A stretch of DNA of 64,000 nt, from NCBI RefSeq assembly GCF_027214025.1, contig NZ_JAPWHB010000005.1:320575-384574 (forward strand). The letters run 5' to 3'. Within the stretch, counting starts at the first letter, position 1, and each line of letters opens with the position of its first letter. The notes beneath the pieces were generated by a model that was not told the origin of the DNA, made no database searches, and was given only the letters and a program-made list of their open reading frames with translations. Source of the DNA: Parahoeflea alexandrii (GTDB taxonomy: Bacteria; Pseudomonadota; Alphaproteobacteria; Rhizobiales; Rhizobiaceae). The translations under genes and the position numbers were made by a program. Positions 53,600 through 63,293 of this stretch are shown in pieces.

Positions 53600-54207
53600 T
53601 GAAACGGCTTTGGCCCGGCTGGCTGCTGTGCATGCTCACGGCCGGGCTGTTTGCCTATGTTGCCTTTGTCCATGTGCCCCCGATCAATGCTCTTCTGGGG
53701 GGCATGAGAATCCCGGACCAGATGCCTTTCGGCTATGGCCTGGAGGACGCGCGCGCAGTCTTTGAAGCTTTCCGGTCCGATCATGCCGCAGCGCAGCTTG
53801 CCGCAAGGACCAGTGCCTCTGAAGCCTATGTTTCGCTGCATGCCGGATTTGATCTCGTTTTCCCGCCACTGCTGACGGCTTGCCTGGCCTTTTGCGGCTT
53901 CGCGGCGCTTTTCCGGCCATCAGTCCCCGGCCACACTCCGCGGATGGCGGGTGTCGGCTTCGGTCTGGTTCTGGCCCTGGCGTTTACCTATCTGGCCTGT
54001 GATTTCATCGAGAACGCCGTCGCGGACGCGATGTTCGCTCCCAGGGCTTTCGCGCTCGAATTCAACGAAGGGTTCGTCTTCGTCCTGCGCGTCCTGACCA
54101 CCGGAAAATACGTCACGGTCGGTTTGGCCTTCGCCATCATTGCCGCACTCTGGACGTGGCGGTTGACTGCCGGCAGGCGAGGTGGCCCGCCCATACCCGA
54201 AGCCTGA
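53599..54207 (+). CDS. Hypothetical four-helix membrane protein
   Basis: A 202-residue protein with hydrophobic segments at about 5-27 (WPGWLLCMLTAGLFAYVAFV), 87-107 (LVFPPLLTACLAFCGFAALF), 117-137 (GVGFGLVLALAFTYLAC) and 172-192 (TVGLAFAIIAALWTWRL). The loop between the first two carries PFGYGLEDARAVFEAFRSDH. ATG shares bases with the guaB stop. No family name known to me. Confidence 0.7.
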   Translation: MKRLWPGWLLCMLTAGLFAYVAFVHVPPINALLGGMRIPDQMPFGYGLEDARAVFEAFRSDHAAAQLAARTSASEAYVSLHAGFDLVFPPLLTACLAFCGFAALFRPSVPGHTPRMAGVGFGLVLALAFTYLACDFIENAVADAMFAPRAFALEFNEGFVFVLRVLTTGKYVTVGLAFAIIAALWTWRLTAGRRGGPPIPEA

Positions 54208-54298
54208 GTCGATTGCCGTCTTGGTGTTGATTTAAGAATGGGACTGGCAAAATGTTGGCCCGGCTGCCAGCGACTCTGCGGGGCACCGGAAAAGCCGC

Positions 54299-55333
54299 TC
54301 AGAGGTAGAGCGTCAGATTGCCCGGCCCGGCCGTCAACCAATCCTCGTCGTCCTGGTACAAGGTGGCCGCGCCTTGAGCCTTCTTATCCGGGCTGTCATC
54401 CGCTTCGTCCGCGCCAGCCGTTGCGTCTTCTGCCGCATCGGGTTTGCTGTCCGCGTCATCCGTGCCGGTGGTCAGTGCCGCGAGTTCGATCGCCACCTTG
54501 GCTTCGGTCAGTTCCGCCTCTTCCGCGTGCACGTCCTCGATATAATCCCGCGTTTCGTTCAGTGTGTCGAAGGCCTTGGCGAGTTCGAGGTCGTTCTTGT
54601 CCTCTTCCTTGGTTTCATCGTCCACCTCGTCATAAGGCTTGATGTCCTCGATGTCGTATCTGGTTTCCGCGACCGAACGCAGGCCCTTGACGGCATCATC
54701 GAGGCGCTGACGGACCTTGCTTCCCTCTTCACCGGCAAGCGCATCGGAAATGATCCTGTCCAGCTTGTCATTCTCCGCCCCGGTGGGATCGGCGAAGGCC
54801 TGCAGGATGTCTTTTGCGGTCATGCCCTTCAGGTCGAAGCCGATCATCTGCTCGAGATAGCGTGTTATAGTGCGATCCTTGGCCAGAACATCGAGGTTCA
54901 TCGTCATCAGCATCTTGGTGGCGGTCGCCTGCATCGACTGCCTGCCCTCGCTGTAGCCCGAAAGCGTGTTTTTAAGGCTCGCGCGGACATCCGCATCCAT
55001 TGCAGCTAGGCTGTCGGTCAGCTCCGAACTGGCGCGCGGAGTGCCCTCGGCCGTGGTTCCCGGGTTCTCAACGGCGTCGATCTGCTTTTCCATATACTGG
55101 GAGAGATAGCCGAAGAGCTGCGCTTGCACTTCGCTCGCACGCTGGTGATCGCCGAAATAGAAGTCGTTGAGCTTTTGTGTCGTCTGGGCGGAATAGGCAG
55201 GCGTAACCGCGACGTTTGGCGTGTGGCCGTTGGCCGAAGAATAGTCCTGCTGCGTGCGCTCCTGGAAACTGACGATCGACTGCATGATGGACAGGGCCGG
55301 GCTCAGCGTCGAAGTTGCTGTGGGCGGGATCAT
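54299..55333 (-). CDS. Hypothetical acidic protein
   Basis: A 344-residue protein from ATG 55,333 (MIPPTATSTLSPALSIMQSI). The first half is mixed helical and Gln/Ser-rich; the second half is strongly acidic (YDEVDDETKEEDKNDLELAK and DDADSKPDAAEDATAGADEA). It ends GNLTLYL. No signal peptide or membrane helix. I do not recognise the family; a secreted or flagellum-associated protein is only a guess. Monocistronic, convergent with the gene before it. Confidence 0.65.
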   Translation of the reverse strand: MIPPTATSTLSPALSIMQSIVSFQERTQQDYSSANGHTPNVAVTPAYSAQTTQKLNDFYFGDHQRASEVQAQLFGYLSQYMEKQIDAVENPGTTAEGTPRASSELTDSLAAMDADVRASLKNTLSGYSEGRQSMQATATKMLMTMNLDVLAKDRTITRYLEQMIGFDLKGMTAKDILQAFADPTGAENDKLDRIISDALAGEEGSKVRQRLDDAVKGLRSVAETRYDIEDIKPYDEVDDETKEEDKNDLELAKAFDTLNETRDYIEDVHAEEAELTEAKVAIELAALTTGTDDADSKPDAAEDATAGADEADDSPDKKAQGAATLYQDDEDWLTAGPGNLTLYL

Positions 55334-55495
55334 GACTTGCTTCCGAGAAATCCGTAAAATATCGCAGCAGGCTCGCATGGAAATGGTTAAGGAACCGCTA
55401 ACGAGCCTCCGTTTCGGCCGATCGGTTCGCACTTGTGGTTGCGGATGAGGCCCTCTAGGTTGCGCGTCATCTTCAAGACAAGGGTTGCCTCACCG

Positions 55496-55909
55496 ATGAC
55501 CTCATCAACAGCGATTTTCTGGCCGGTGCTGGCCCAGGTGCTCCTGACCTATGTGGTCTATGCGATCATGTCGTCTCGCCGTATCGGTGCGGTCAAGGCG
55601 GGCACTGCCCGACCGTCCGATTTCAAGGTCCCCTCGATCGAGCCGGAGCCAAGTGCGACGGCCGCCCGCAATGTAACCAACCAGTTCGAACTGCCGGTGT
55701 TGTTTTTTGCCGCCTGCCTGTCGCTGTTCGTTACCGGCGGCGCCGGTATCGCGGCGGTCATCGTGGCCTGGGCCTTCGTTCTGGCCCGGGTGGCCCATGC
55801 CTGGGTCCACCTGACCAGCAACCGCATCAGGAACCGCCGCATGCTGTTCATCCTGGGGCTGCTCGTCAATTTCGTTCAGTGGCTGCTACTGGCAATTCAC
55901 ATCGCCTGA
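55496..55909 (+). CDS. MAPEG family membrane protein
   Basis: A 137-residue protein of the MAPEG family (membrane-associated eicosanoid/glutathione metabolism) with four hydrophobic segments. The family features are RNVTNQFELPVLFFAACLSL and VLARVAHAWVHLTSNRIRNR. ATG 55,496 is preferred over a start 21 codons upstream that gives a basic, unlikely N terminus. Bacterial members often act on glutathione conjugates. No operon. Confidence 0.85.
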   Translation: MTSSTAIFWPVLAQVLLTYVVYAIMSSRRIGAVKAGTARPSDFKVPSIEPEPSATAARNVTNQFELPVLFFAACLSLFVTGGAGIAAVIVAWAFVLARVAHAWVHLTSNRIRNRRMLFILGLLVNFVQWLLLAIHIA

Positions 55910-55969
55910 GGCTGCGCCGTACGGTGAGCTCAACCAGCTTTCACTGTGGCGGCAAAACCTGACCGGTAT

Positions 55970-57076
55970 TCACATCTTGCGCGGGTCGCGTCCGGCGGCG
56001 ATGGCGTCGAGATAGTGGCCCGAGAAATCCGTCTTGACCTCGCACCAGAGCAGATTGTGGTCGGACAGCTGGTGCTTGCGGTAGAAGTTGCGGAAGTACT
56101 CCATTGCCTTGTCCTTGGCACGTGGCTTGCCGTCCCTGCCATTCGAAACCTGTTCGATCCCGGCATTGGTGGCATAGTGTTCCGCGTCTTCGTCGCGATA
56201 GACACTCTTGAAGATGTTGAGAACGCCCGAAGCGCCGAGCTTTACCCTTCGCTCGGCAAGCTTGAAGACGATCTGGTCGTAGTGATGTTTGCCCGAGAGA
56301 CTGGTGGCTGCGTCCCTGATTCCCTCGGTGGTCGTGAAGCCGGCGTCCAGGAGCGCCTGCATCGTCTTGTGTTCCGGACTGATGATGTTGAAGTCACCCA
56401 GCAGGATCATGTTGGCGTCGGTGCCGGAGCTTCGTTTCTCCGCCTTCTGCACGTTGGCCAGAAACACCGCGATCTTTTCGATTTCGCCCCGCCGCAGCTC
56501 CATTTCCGGCGAATTGTCCGCCGATTTCCCGTAGTAGATATGAACGGTGCAAAGCTTGAACCGAAACCATCCAGCCTGGAACGTGACCGCGAAGGGGGTG
56601 CGCGCGAATTGCAGCTTGCGGGTGGCGTTTTTCTGATCCGGGGCGACGATTTCCTGGCCCTCGGGCAGCACGATTTCCCCGGCTTCGCGCAGGAACCGGA
56701 CCTTTGCCTTGCGGTAGACAAAGGCCAGGCGCTCGCGGTTGCCGCTGGCGTCGGTCAGGATGTAATCCCAGTCACCACCCAGATAGCGCTGCATCAACAG
56801 CTCGAACTTCTTCAGGTCGTGGTTGACTTCCTGGATCGCCACCAGATCGAAATGATCGATGATCTCTGCGATGTAGAGCAACGACTCCGTCGTGCGCTCA
56901 TAGGCCCCGCCATCGGAAAAATGCATGATGTTCCAGGTTGCCAGCCGCAGCGAACCCTCGCCGACCCGGCTCTGGATGTCCTCATCCAGCTGCGTCTTCA
57001 GCGCCTTGAGACGTTCAGCCACAAAAGCCCGGTGCTCATCGGGCTTGATGTAGCGAATAGATGAAATGAACGACAT
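55970..57076 (-). CDS. Endonuclease/exonuclease/phosphatase family protein
   Basis: A 368-residue EEP-fold protein. Motifs in order are LATWNIMHFSD (about 45), DLVAIQEVNHD with the metal Glu, TVHIYYG, NMILLGDFNIISPEH, YDQIVFKL and the closing LSDHNLLWCEV with the catalytic Asp-His. A 100-residue insertion and a C-terminal tail distinguish it from DNase I types. Could be a nuclease or phosphodiesterase; substrate unknown. Convergent with the MAPEG gene. Confidence 0.85.
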   Translation of the reverse strand: MSFISSIRYIKPDEHRAFVAERLKALKTQLDEDIQSRVGEGSLRLATWNIMHFSDGGAYERTTESLLYIAEIIDHFDLVAIQEVNHDLKKFELLMQRYLGGDWDYILTDASGNRERLAFVYRKAKVRFLREAGEIVLPEGQEIVAPDQKNATRKLQFARTPFAVTFQAGWFRFKLCTVHIYYGKSADNSPEMELRRGEIEKIAVFLANVQKAEKRSSGTDANMILLGDFNIISPEHKTMQALLDAGFTTTEGIRDAATSLSGKHHYDQIVFKLAERRVKLGASGVLNIFKSVYRDEDAEHYATNAGIEQVSNGRDGKPRAKDKAMEYFRNFYRKHQLSDHNLLWCEVKTDFSGHYLDAIAAGRDPRKM

Positions 57077-57219
57077 GCCATTTCCTCTCTCGGCTTTCAG
57101 CCAAGCGAGTATAGCCGAGAATCACTGCAATGTAAGGATGCATCGATCTTTCGGGTATGGTGTCTCTGCATGAACCGTCATGCACTTGCGTTGGCCGCGG
57201 GCATGGCGGGGCTTCGCAT

Positions 57220-58179
57220 TCACCAGGCCGGCATCGCTGCGATGTCCGGCCGCCCGCGGGAATCACGGCGCGACGAGGAGCCAGAACCGGCGGAAATCGG
57301 CTTCTCCTCGGCGCCCACCGGGGTGATGTTGTCGAGGCTGGCGGCGATATGGCCGCAGATGGCATTGACCAGCGCCGCCGGAGCGCCCGGCCGCTTCATC
57401 AGGCCGATCTGCGCCGGTTGAAGCGCGGGAAACCCGTCGGCAGGCGACAGGATGCGCATTCCCGGACGGACCGCGCATTCGGGCAGCAGCGAAACCGCAA
57501 GACCCGACAGCACAGCCGAAGCCACCACCGTTGCCGACCAGCTGGTAAACAGCACCTGGTAGTCGCGGCCGGCCGAATCCAGCGCCGTGCAGGCGATGTT
57601 GCGCCAGTTGCAGGACCGGCGTCCGACTGCCAGCGGCACCACCGCGTCCTCGTGCACGGTGTGGTTCATCGATGTCACCCAGTAGAGCGGCTCGGTGCGC
57701 ACCACTTCCGATGTCCGTTCCCGTGGATTGTGCGTCACCAGCGCCACATCGAGTTCGCCGCGCGCCAGCCGGGCCGCAAGCTCGCTCGAAGGCTCGCACT
57801 CGATATAGAGTTCGACATTCGGGTTGGTCTTGGCGAAGCGGGCAATGATGGCCGGCATGTATCGGTCGGCATAGTCGTCCGGCGTGCCGATCCGGATCGA
57901 GCCTTCGAGCTGGTGATCGTCGAAGGCGGCGATGGTCTCATTGTTGAGCCGGATGATGCGGCGCGCGTAGCCGAGCATGCGTTCGCCGTCTTCGCTCAGC
58001 CGGTTGAGCCTGCCGTCGCGAATGAACAATGACTTGCCCACCCGTTCCTCCAGCCGGCGCATCTGCATCGAGACCGCGCTCTGGGTCTTGAACACTTTGT
58101 CCGCGGCGCGTGTGAAACTCCCGGTGTCGACGATCGCCACGAAGGTCTGCAGCTGATCGATATCAAGTGGCGCGGGCAT
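57220..58179 (-). CDS. LysR family transcriptional regulator
   Basis: A 319-residue LysR protein. The winged helix (LDIDQLQTFVAIVDTGSFTR, then AADKVFKTQSAVSMQMRRLE) spans about 5-65. The effector domain from about 90 carries GSIRIGTPDDYADRYMPAII and GLAVSLLPECAV. A Ser/Arg-rich tail of about 25 residues extends the usual end. It is divergent from the DUF1127 gene across 143 bases, an arrangement common in rhizobia and suggestive of cross-control. Confidence 0.9.
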   Translation of the reverse strand: MPAPLDIDQLQTFVAIVDTGSFTRAADKVFKTQSAVSMQMRRLEERVGKSLFIRDGRLNRLSEDGERMLGYARRIIRLNNETIAAFDDHQLEGSIRIGTPDDYADRYMPAIIARFAKTNPNVELYIECEPSSELAARLARGELDVALVTHNPRERTSEVVRTEPLYWVTSMNHTVHEDAVVPLAVGRRSCNWRNIACTALDSAGRDYQVLFTSWSATVVASAVLSGLAVSLLPECAVRPGMRILSPADGFPALQPAQIGLMKRPGAPAALVNAICGHIAASLDNITPVGAEEKPISAGSGSSSRRDSRGRPDIAAMPAW

Positions 58180-58322
58180 CTCGGGCTCCTATCAATAGTT
58201 CTGATGATAAGGATTAGAAACATTCGCTGGTATGATCAATCGTTTTTTGAGAAACAGGATTTGCAAGTTCGGTTCGCGCCGGCCCGAAGATCAGTCGGCG
58301 AGTTTTATCAAGGATGAAGACA

Positions 58323-58604
58323 ATGAACGTCCGCAGTTCTGCTGCCGTCCGGACGTCTGCCCGCTTTTTGAGCGTCGCTCCGGTTTTCCTGAATGCCATG
58401 CATTTCGCATCGAGCAACGTGAAAGCACTGGTACGCGCGCTTCGCAATCGACGCGTGGCCGGGAAGCTGGATCAGCTCTCTGATCATGAATTGTCGGATA
58501 TCGGCCTGACCCGGGATGATCTCCAGTTTGGCAAATCCATGCCATTCAACGCAGATCCGACCGCTGAACTGGCGCGCCGTGCTCGCCGCAACAGCTACCG
58601 CTAG
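58323..58604 (+). CDS. DUF1127 protein
   Basis: A 93-residue protein (ATG 58,314 is possible, but AGGA lies eight bases before 58,323). The C-terminal DUF1127 motif is RALRNRRVAGKLDQLSDHEL followed by SDIGLTRDDLQFG. These small Arg-rich proteins occur in many copies in alphaproteobacteria and have been linked to RNA binding and phosphate or stress responses. Divergent from the LysR gene. Confidence 0.85.
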   Translation: MNVRSSAAVRTSARFLSVAPVFLNAMHFASSNVKALVRALRNRRVAGKLDQLSDHELSDIGLTRDDLQFGKSMPFNADPTAELARRARRNSYR

Positions 58605-58675
58605 ACGCATATTTCAAGGTCCCCTGCGGGACACTGCCCTGTGTTCCGCCTTTTCCCGGCCGTCGCCTGAACTAT

Positions 58676-58700
58676 CCCGGTTCGCGCGGCCGGGTTTTTT
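58676..58700 (+). terminator. Terminator after the DUF1127 gene
   Basis: CCCGG and CCGGG form a five-base-pair stem around a nine-base GC-rich loop, followed directly by six T residues. It ends the DUF1127 transcript just before the convergent DUF937 gene. Confidence 0.7.
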
Positions 58701-58709
58701 ATGCCCGAT

Positions 58710-59606
58710 CTATCGCGACCGGTTCATGCCCTGAAGATACTGGTCGAAGATCGATTCGACATTCTTCTGGTATCCCTGCTGCACTTCCTTGCCGGCGTCG
58801 AACATCTGGCCGAAAAGGTCGTCGTATGGATTGCGTTTCCGGCCCGATGGCATCAGATCCGGATCGGGTTGCTGCTCCGGCTCCGGCGTCTCCCGTGTCT
58901 GGCCGCCGCCCATCGCGCCGCCCATGGCCCCGCCGAGCATGTCCTGGAAGATCTGTCCGAGCGGATTGTCGCCGAACGGGTTGCCGCCACTTTGCGGCGC
59001 CTGGCGCTGCGCCCCACCGCCAAACATGCCCTCGAGGATCTGTCCGAGCGGATTGTCCATTGGCGAGGCCTTGGGCACCGGTTTCGGCTGGCCGCCGCCC
59101 ATGCCCTGGCGCATCATCTCGGAAATCAGGTCCCCGATCGGATTGGAACTGCCCGTGGCGTTGGCCTGTGTCTGGCCGGAAGCCTGTCCTGTCGCCTGCT
59201 TGAACAGGCCGCCCATTATAGTAGTGGCCAGGATCGGCAGCATCTGCTTGAAGATTTCTTGGCCGATGCCCGTTGCCGCTTCAGCCTGGGCAGCCACCGC
59301 GCGGCTGACCTCCTTCGAGCCGAACAGGTGGCCCAGAATTCCGTTGCCCTCCTGCATCGCCTGCGGGCTGAAGGCGTTCTGCATGTTCTCGAAATACTGG
59401 GCGTGATTGCCGCTGGCGAGCGCGGACAGGAAATTTGACATGTCCATTGGGTTGGAAGCGTTGCGCTTCAGGCCCGTGGAAAAGGCGGGCATCAGCGCGG
59501 CCATCGCCTGCTCCATTTGGCTTTGGTTCAAGCCGAACTGCCGGGCCATGGCCTGCATGGCGTCGCCGTTCTGGGCATTCATCATCATGTCGTAAAGCGG
59601 CATCAT
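58710..59606 (-). CDS. DUF937 protein
   Basis: A 298-residue protein (start at MMPLYDMMMNAQNGDAM; upstream ATG at 59,627 or 59,648 cannot be excluded). The DUF937 region with AMARQFGLNQSQMEQAMAAL, SGNHAQYFENM and GNGILGHLFGSKEVSRAVAA covers about 10-120. The C-terminal half is Gly/Met/Gln-rich with a repeated NPLGQI block and GGAMGGAMGGG. Function of the family is unknown. Soluble. Confidence 0.75.
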   Translation of the reverse strand: MMPLYDMMMNAQNGDAMQAMARQFGLNQSQMEQAMAALMPAFSTGLKRNASNPMDMSNFLSALASGNHAQYFENMQNAFSPQAMQEGNGILGHLFGSKEVSRAVAAQAEAATGIGQEIFKQMLPILATTIMGGLFKQATGQASGQTQANATGSSNPIGDLISEMMRQGMGGGQPKPVPKASPMDNPLGQILEGMFGGGAQRQAPQSGGNPFGDNPLGQIFQDMLGGAMGGAMGGGQTRETPEPEQQPDPDLMPSGRKRNPYDDLFGQMFDAGKEVQQGYQKNVESIFDQYLQGMNRSR

Positions 59607-59729
59607 CGGACCAGGTCTCTCCTCCATCGCCCCGAAAGGCTTTGGCAAAGACTATACCGCCCGAAGCCCTGTGCCTAGGGCGGCATTCTTGTTCGTAGGA
59701 ACCGGGTCGCTTATGCCATGTGGCCCGGT

Positions 59730-61103
59730 TCAGTAGGCGTAATCTTCGAAAACCGGGTCGACCGAACCGTTCCAGCGGCCGTTGTAGAGCGCCAGCATTT
59801 CCTCGGCCAGTGTGGTGCCGCGGGCGATGGATTCCTCAAGCGGAGCGAGGAAATGGCTCTCGTCATTGCCTTCGGAATTCAGCCGCGCCCGGTTAATCAG
59901 GCCGCGGCGGGAAATGCCCAGCACCTCGCGCCCGATGTCGCGCAGCGACTGGCCATTGATCCTGGCGTTCAGGCCGTCCCGCGGCGTCGTATCGCGCAGG
60001 GCGTTGACGTCCTCGAGGCTCCAGTTGCGGGCGAGTTCGAGCGCTTCACCGATCGCGCTTTCATCGTAAAGCAGGCCGACCCAGAACGCCGGCAGCGCGC
60101 AGATCGTCCTCCACGGTCCGCCATCAGCGCCGCGCATCTCGATGAAGCGCTTGAGCCGGGCATCGGGAAACAGCGTTCCCAGATGATTGGTCCAGTCGCC
60201 CATCGTCGGCATCGGCTGATCAAGTTCGCCCTTCAGCGCACCATTCATGAACTGGCGGAAGGTGACATGGGTGGCCTCGTGATAGCGCCCGTCGCGCAAC
60301 ACGAAATACATAGGCACATCAAGCGCCCATTCGACATAATCCATGAAACCGAAATCGTCCGAATAGACGAATGGCAATTGGCCGGAACGCTGGTTGTCGG
60401 TATCGCGCCAGATATCGCCGCGCCAGGACACCAGGCCATTGGGCTTGCCTTCGGTGAAGGGAGAGGCGGCAAACAGCGCCGTTGCCAGGGGCTGCAGCTT
60501 CATGCCGAGCTGCATCTTCCGCCGCATGTCGGCTTCGGAGGAGAAATCGAGGTTCACCTGGATCGTGCAGGTCCGGTACATCATGTCGAGTCCCTGGCTG
60601 CCGACCTTCGGCATGTAGCGGGTCATGATGTCGTATCGCGACTTCGGCATTTTCGGCGTCTCGGCCAGAGACCACGCCGGGCTGCCGCCCATGCCGAGAA
60701 ACCTTATGCCGAGCGGTTCGGCAATTTCCTGCAACTGCGCCAGATGCGCATTCGATTCGCGGCAGGTCTGGTGGATGGTTTCGAGCGGCGCGCCGGAGAG
60801 TTCGAACTGTCCGCCCGGCTCCAGGCTGATGGCGCCGTGCCCGGTCGGCTCGACAAGGCCGATGATCTTGCCCGCGTCGATGATCGGTTCCCAGCCAAGC
60901 ATCATCGCCATGCCTTCAAGCAGTGCCTTGATCGAGCGATCACCTTCATAGGGAACAGGCTCGTGGGAATCGGTGTAGAACACGAACTTCTCGTGCTCCG
61001 TGCCTATCCGCCACTTTTCCTGGGGTTTGCAGCCTGCAGCCATCCAGCCCGCCAGTTCGTCAACCGAGCTGATCGGGGTGTCGTCGGTGGTGTCGCGTGC
61101 CAT
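59730..61103 (-). CDS. gshA: Glutamate-cysteine ligase, plant/alphaproteobacterial type
   Basis: A 457-residue enzyme for the first step of glutathione synthesis (ATP-dependent joining of Glu and Cys). Family blocks are EKWRIGTEHEKFVF (about 29-42), ISLEPGGQFELSGAPLETIH, MPKSRYDIMTRYMPKVGSQG, CTIQVNLDFSS and DWTNHLGTLFPDARLKRFIE, matching the plant-like GCL class of alphaproteobacteria. Full length. Same strand as rsmE upstream, 142 bases apart. Confidence 0.93.
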   Translation of the reverse strand: MARDTTDDTPISSVDELAGWMAAGCKPQEKWRIGTEHEKFVFYTDSHEPVPYEGDRSIKALLEGMAMMLGWEPIIDAGKIIGLVEPTGHGAISLEPGGQFELSGAPLETIHQTCRESNAHLAQLQEIAEPLGIRFLGMGGSPAWSLAETPKMPKSRYDIMTRYMPKVGSQGLDMMYRTCTIQVNLDFSSEADMRRKMQLGMKLQPLATALFAASPFTEGKPNGLVSWRGDIWRDTDNQRSGQLPFVYSDDFGFMDYVEWALDVPMYFVLRDGRYHEATHVTFRQFMNGALKGELDQPMPTMGDWTNHLGTLFPDARLKRFIEMRGADGGPWRTICALPAFWVGLLYDESAIGEALELARNWSLEDVNALRDTTPRDGLNARINGQSLRDIGREVLGISRRGLINRARLNSEGNDESHFLAPLEESIARGTTLAEEMLALYNGRWNGSVDPVFEDYAY

Positions 61104-61245
61104 ATCCGGCCCTTTATCGTCATATCAATTGCGTGATCGGCAACCACGTATCCGACGCTGATTGGACCGGAAACGGTCTGTCTTGCAAGCGAAAATCCCT
61201 GATCGGTGCATCAAAGAAGATTGATCCGGACATCCCGGAAAATTC

Positions 61246-61980
61246 CTACCAGTCGCCGATGGTCATTTGAACCGCGGTCAGAGCAGCAACTGCGGCGGTG
61301 TCGGCGCGCAGGATCCTCGGTCCGAGCGGTATCGGCGTGACGAAGGGCAGGGCGGTCAGCATCTCCCGTTCCCGCTCGGAAAATCCACCTTCGGGGCCGA
61401 CCAGCAGCGCGAGATCGCGCTCCGTGATGGCGGACAGGATCCCGGCCGGGTTGTTGCCCGCCTGGCTTTCATTGCAGAAGATGATCCGGCGCGCCGGATC
61501 CCAGCCGGACAGCAGGGTCTCGAGCCTGACGGCTTCCCCCAGCTCCGGGATGGCGAGATTGCCGCATTGTTCCGCAGCCTCGAGAATGTTGGCTTCGAGC
61601 CGCCCCTCGTTGACCTTGTGCAACTGGGTGTGATCGGTGAACACCGGCGTAATCCTGCGCACGCCCATTTCCGTGGCCTTCTGCACGAGATACTCAAGCC
61701 TGCCAACCTTGAGCGGCGCGAACAGGAAGTCCAGCCGCGATTGCGGAGCCTGTTCGCGGGTTTGCGCGCCGATTTCCAGGTTCGCGGATTTCCTGCTTTC
61801 CGGCCGCAGCGTTGCGCCAAACTCGCCGTCGCGACCGTTGAAGACCATTACCTGCGCCCCATCCTGCAACCGCAGAACTGTCAGCAGGTAATGGGCCTGT
61901 TCCTTGCCAAGCGGTAAACTCGCGCCCGGGGCAAGCGGCAGATCCAGAAACAGGCGTTGAAGTTTGTAATTTGCACGCAT
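61246..61980 (-). CDS. rsmE: 16S rRNA m3U1498 methyltransferase RsmE
   Basis: A 244-residue SPOUT-class methyltransferase from ATG 61,980 (MRANYKLQRLFLDLP). The PUA-like N domain is followed by the knotted SAM fold: LVQKATEMGVRRITPV, LLVGPEGGFSEREREML and PLGPRILRADTAAVAAL, all diagnostic for RsmE. An in-frame ATG six codons earlier is less likely. It modifies U1498 in the decoding region. Confidence 0.94.
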   Translation of the reverse strand: MRANYKLQRLFLDLPLAPGASLPLGKEQAHYLLTVLRLQDGAQVMVFNGRDGEFGATLRPESRKSANLEIGAQTREQAPQSRLDFLFAPLKVGRLEYLVQKATEMGVRRITPVFTDHTQLHKVNEGRLEANILEAAEQCGNLAIPELGEAVRLETLLSGWDPARRIIFCNESQAGNNPAGILSAITERDLALLVGPEGGFSEREREMLTALPFVTPIPLGPRILRADTAAVAALTAVQMTIGDW

Positions 61981-62011
61981 TCCCGTCTTCTTGCCCAAGC
62001 CGTTGTGAAGA

Positions 62012-62650
62012 TCAAGTGGCGGGCTTCCAGGCGCGGGAATGGAAGGCCGGAAGATAGCCTTGCCGAAGTGCGGCCACGGTCGAAGGTGGTGTAGCGAGAT
62101 ATATCGGGGCCGGGGTGAGCGTTTCGAAACTGACCGGCGTACCGTAGCCCTCGAAGGACCAGGGCAGCAGCTTTCCCCCGCGCACCGAGTGGAATTTGTC
62201 GCCTTGCCGGATCATGGCCCCATCGGGAAGTGCGGCGGCGGCGCTCGGGGTGAGCAGACGGGCGGGATCATCGGCGCTGCGCCGGCGCTCTGCATCGAGC
62301 ATCTTGTCCATTACCGGTGCTATTGGAGGTTCGGTGCCCTGTGATCTGCCGATTGCTTCTGCAAACCGGAGCGCATCTTTCCGCCGACACTCGAAGCAGG
62401 GCCTGTGTCCTGCGGCGAGCGCGGTCACTTCGTCCAGGAAGAACAGCTCGGTGTAGCGTCCGGGTTGCATCAGCGCCCTCCGCCGGCCCTTGAATTCCAA
62501 GAGGCAGACAATCCAGGACCTGCTTTTCTGGGTTCGCACAATGCGCTGGTCTGCAGAGTGGAGCGCGCCGCCGCGATTGCCGAAGAACTCTCCGCGCGCG
62601 GAGGAAAAACAGATGGCTCCGCCCGGATCGACCCTGTTCTGCAGGCCCAT
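62012..62650 (-). CDS. Conserved hypothetical protein with CxxC motif
   Basis: A 212-residue protein starting one base after the LysE-type gene stop region. Strong local features are MGLQNRVDPGGAICFSSARG, GNRGGALHSADQRIVRTQKS and FFLDEVTALAAGHRPCFECR, the last containing a C-x2-C. I recall similar uncharacterised proteins in many alphaproteobacteria but no name. No signal or membrane segment. Could bind a metal or nucleic acid through the CxxC and basic patches. Confidence 0.7.
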   Translation of the reverse strand: MGLQNRVDPGGAICFSSARGEFFGNRGGALHSADQRIVRTQKSRSWIVCLLEFKGRRRALMQPGRYTELFFLDEVTALAAGHRPCFECRRKDALRFAEAIGRSQGTEPPIAPVMDKMLDAERRRSADDPARLLTPSAAAALPDGAMIRQGDKFHSVRGGKLLPWSFEGYGTPVSFETLTPAPIYLATPPSTVAALRQGYLPAFHSRAWKPAT

Positions 62651-62651
62651 T

Positions 62652-63293
62652 TCAGCTCGCGCGCCGTGTCAATGCGGCGGCAACGCCGGCCATCATCAAC
62701 AGCGATCCGCCGGTGCGCATCGCAACCTTCATCACCGCCGGACGGCGGATCGTCTGCCGGGCGCCTGCCGCGGCAAGCGCAAACATGGCCGCGTTGAGAA
62801 TGCCCAGCGCGGTGAAGGTCAGAACATAGGTGGCCGCCTGCGGCACATAGGGCAGGGCGGGGTCGATGAATTGCGGCACGAAGGCCACGAAGAACAGGAT
62901 GCCTTTCGGGTTGAGCGCGGTGATCAGGAAGGAATCGCGGAAGATGGTTGCCGTCTCGCCCGACGCTTCCGGCACTGTGGCTTCGGACATGTCGGGAATC
63001 GTGACCGGGGTCCGCCACATCTTGTAACCGACCCAGACGAGATACACCGCGCCGATCAGTTTCAGCGCCTGAAACAGCGAGGCCGACGCCGCCAGCAGCG
63101 CGCCTGCGCCGGCAATCGACAGCGACGTCGCCAGCAGGTCGCCGAGGCCGACGCCCAGTACGCTGGCTAACGCCACCTTGCGGCCATGCGCCAGCGCCTG
63201 GCTGATCACCATGATGATGGTCGGACCGGGAATGACCAGCAGGATGACGCTGGCCAGAATGAAAGCGGCAAAATGTTCGAGTGATACTGGCAT
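62652..63293 (-). CDS. LysE family exporter
   Basis: A 213-residue membrane protein of the LysE/RhtB family with six hydrophobic segments. Diagnostic are ASVILLVIPGPTIIMVISQA near the N terminus and FLITALNPKGILFFVAFVPQ in the middle. The family exports amino acids or related compounds; the substrate is not predictable. It is immediately followed by the CxxC gene on the same strand, so the two are probably cotranscribed. Confidence 0.9.
   Translation of the reverse strand: MPVSLEHFAAFILASVILLVIPGPTIIMVISQALAHGRKVALASVLGVGLGDLLATSLSIAGAGALLAASASLFQALKLIGAVYLVWVGYKMWRTPVTIPDMSEATVPEASGETATIFRDSFLITALNPKGILFFVAFVPQFIDPALPYVPQAATYVLTFTALGILNAAMFALAAAGARQTIRRPAVMKVAMRTGGSLLMMAGVAAALTRRAS

Noticed and set aside
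55946-57064. 372-codon plus-strand frame
   Set aside because: Antisense to the EEP-family gene, which has all family motifs.
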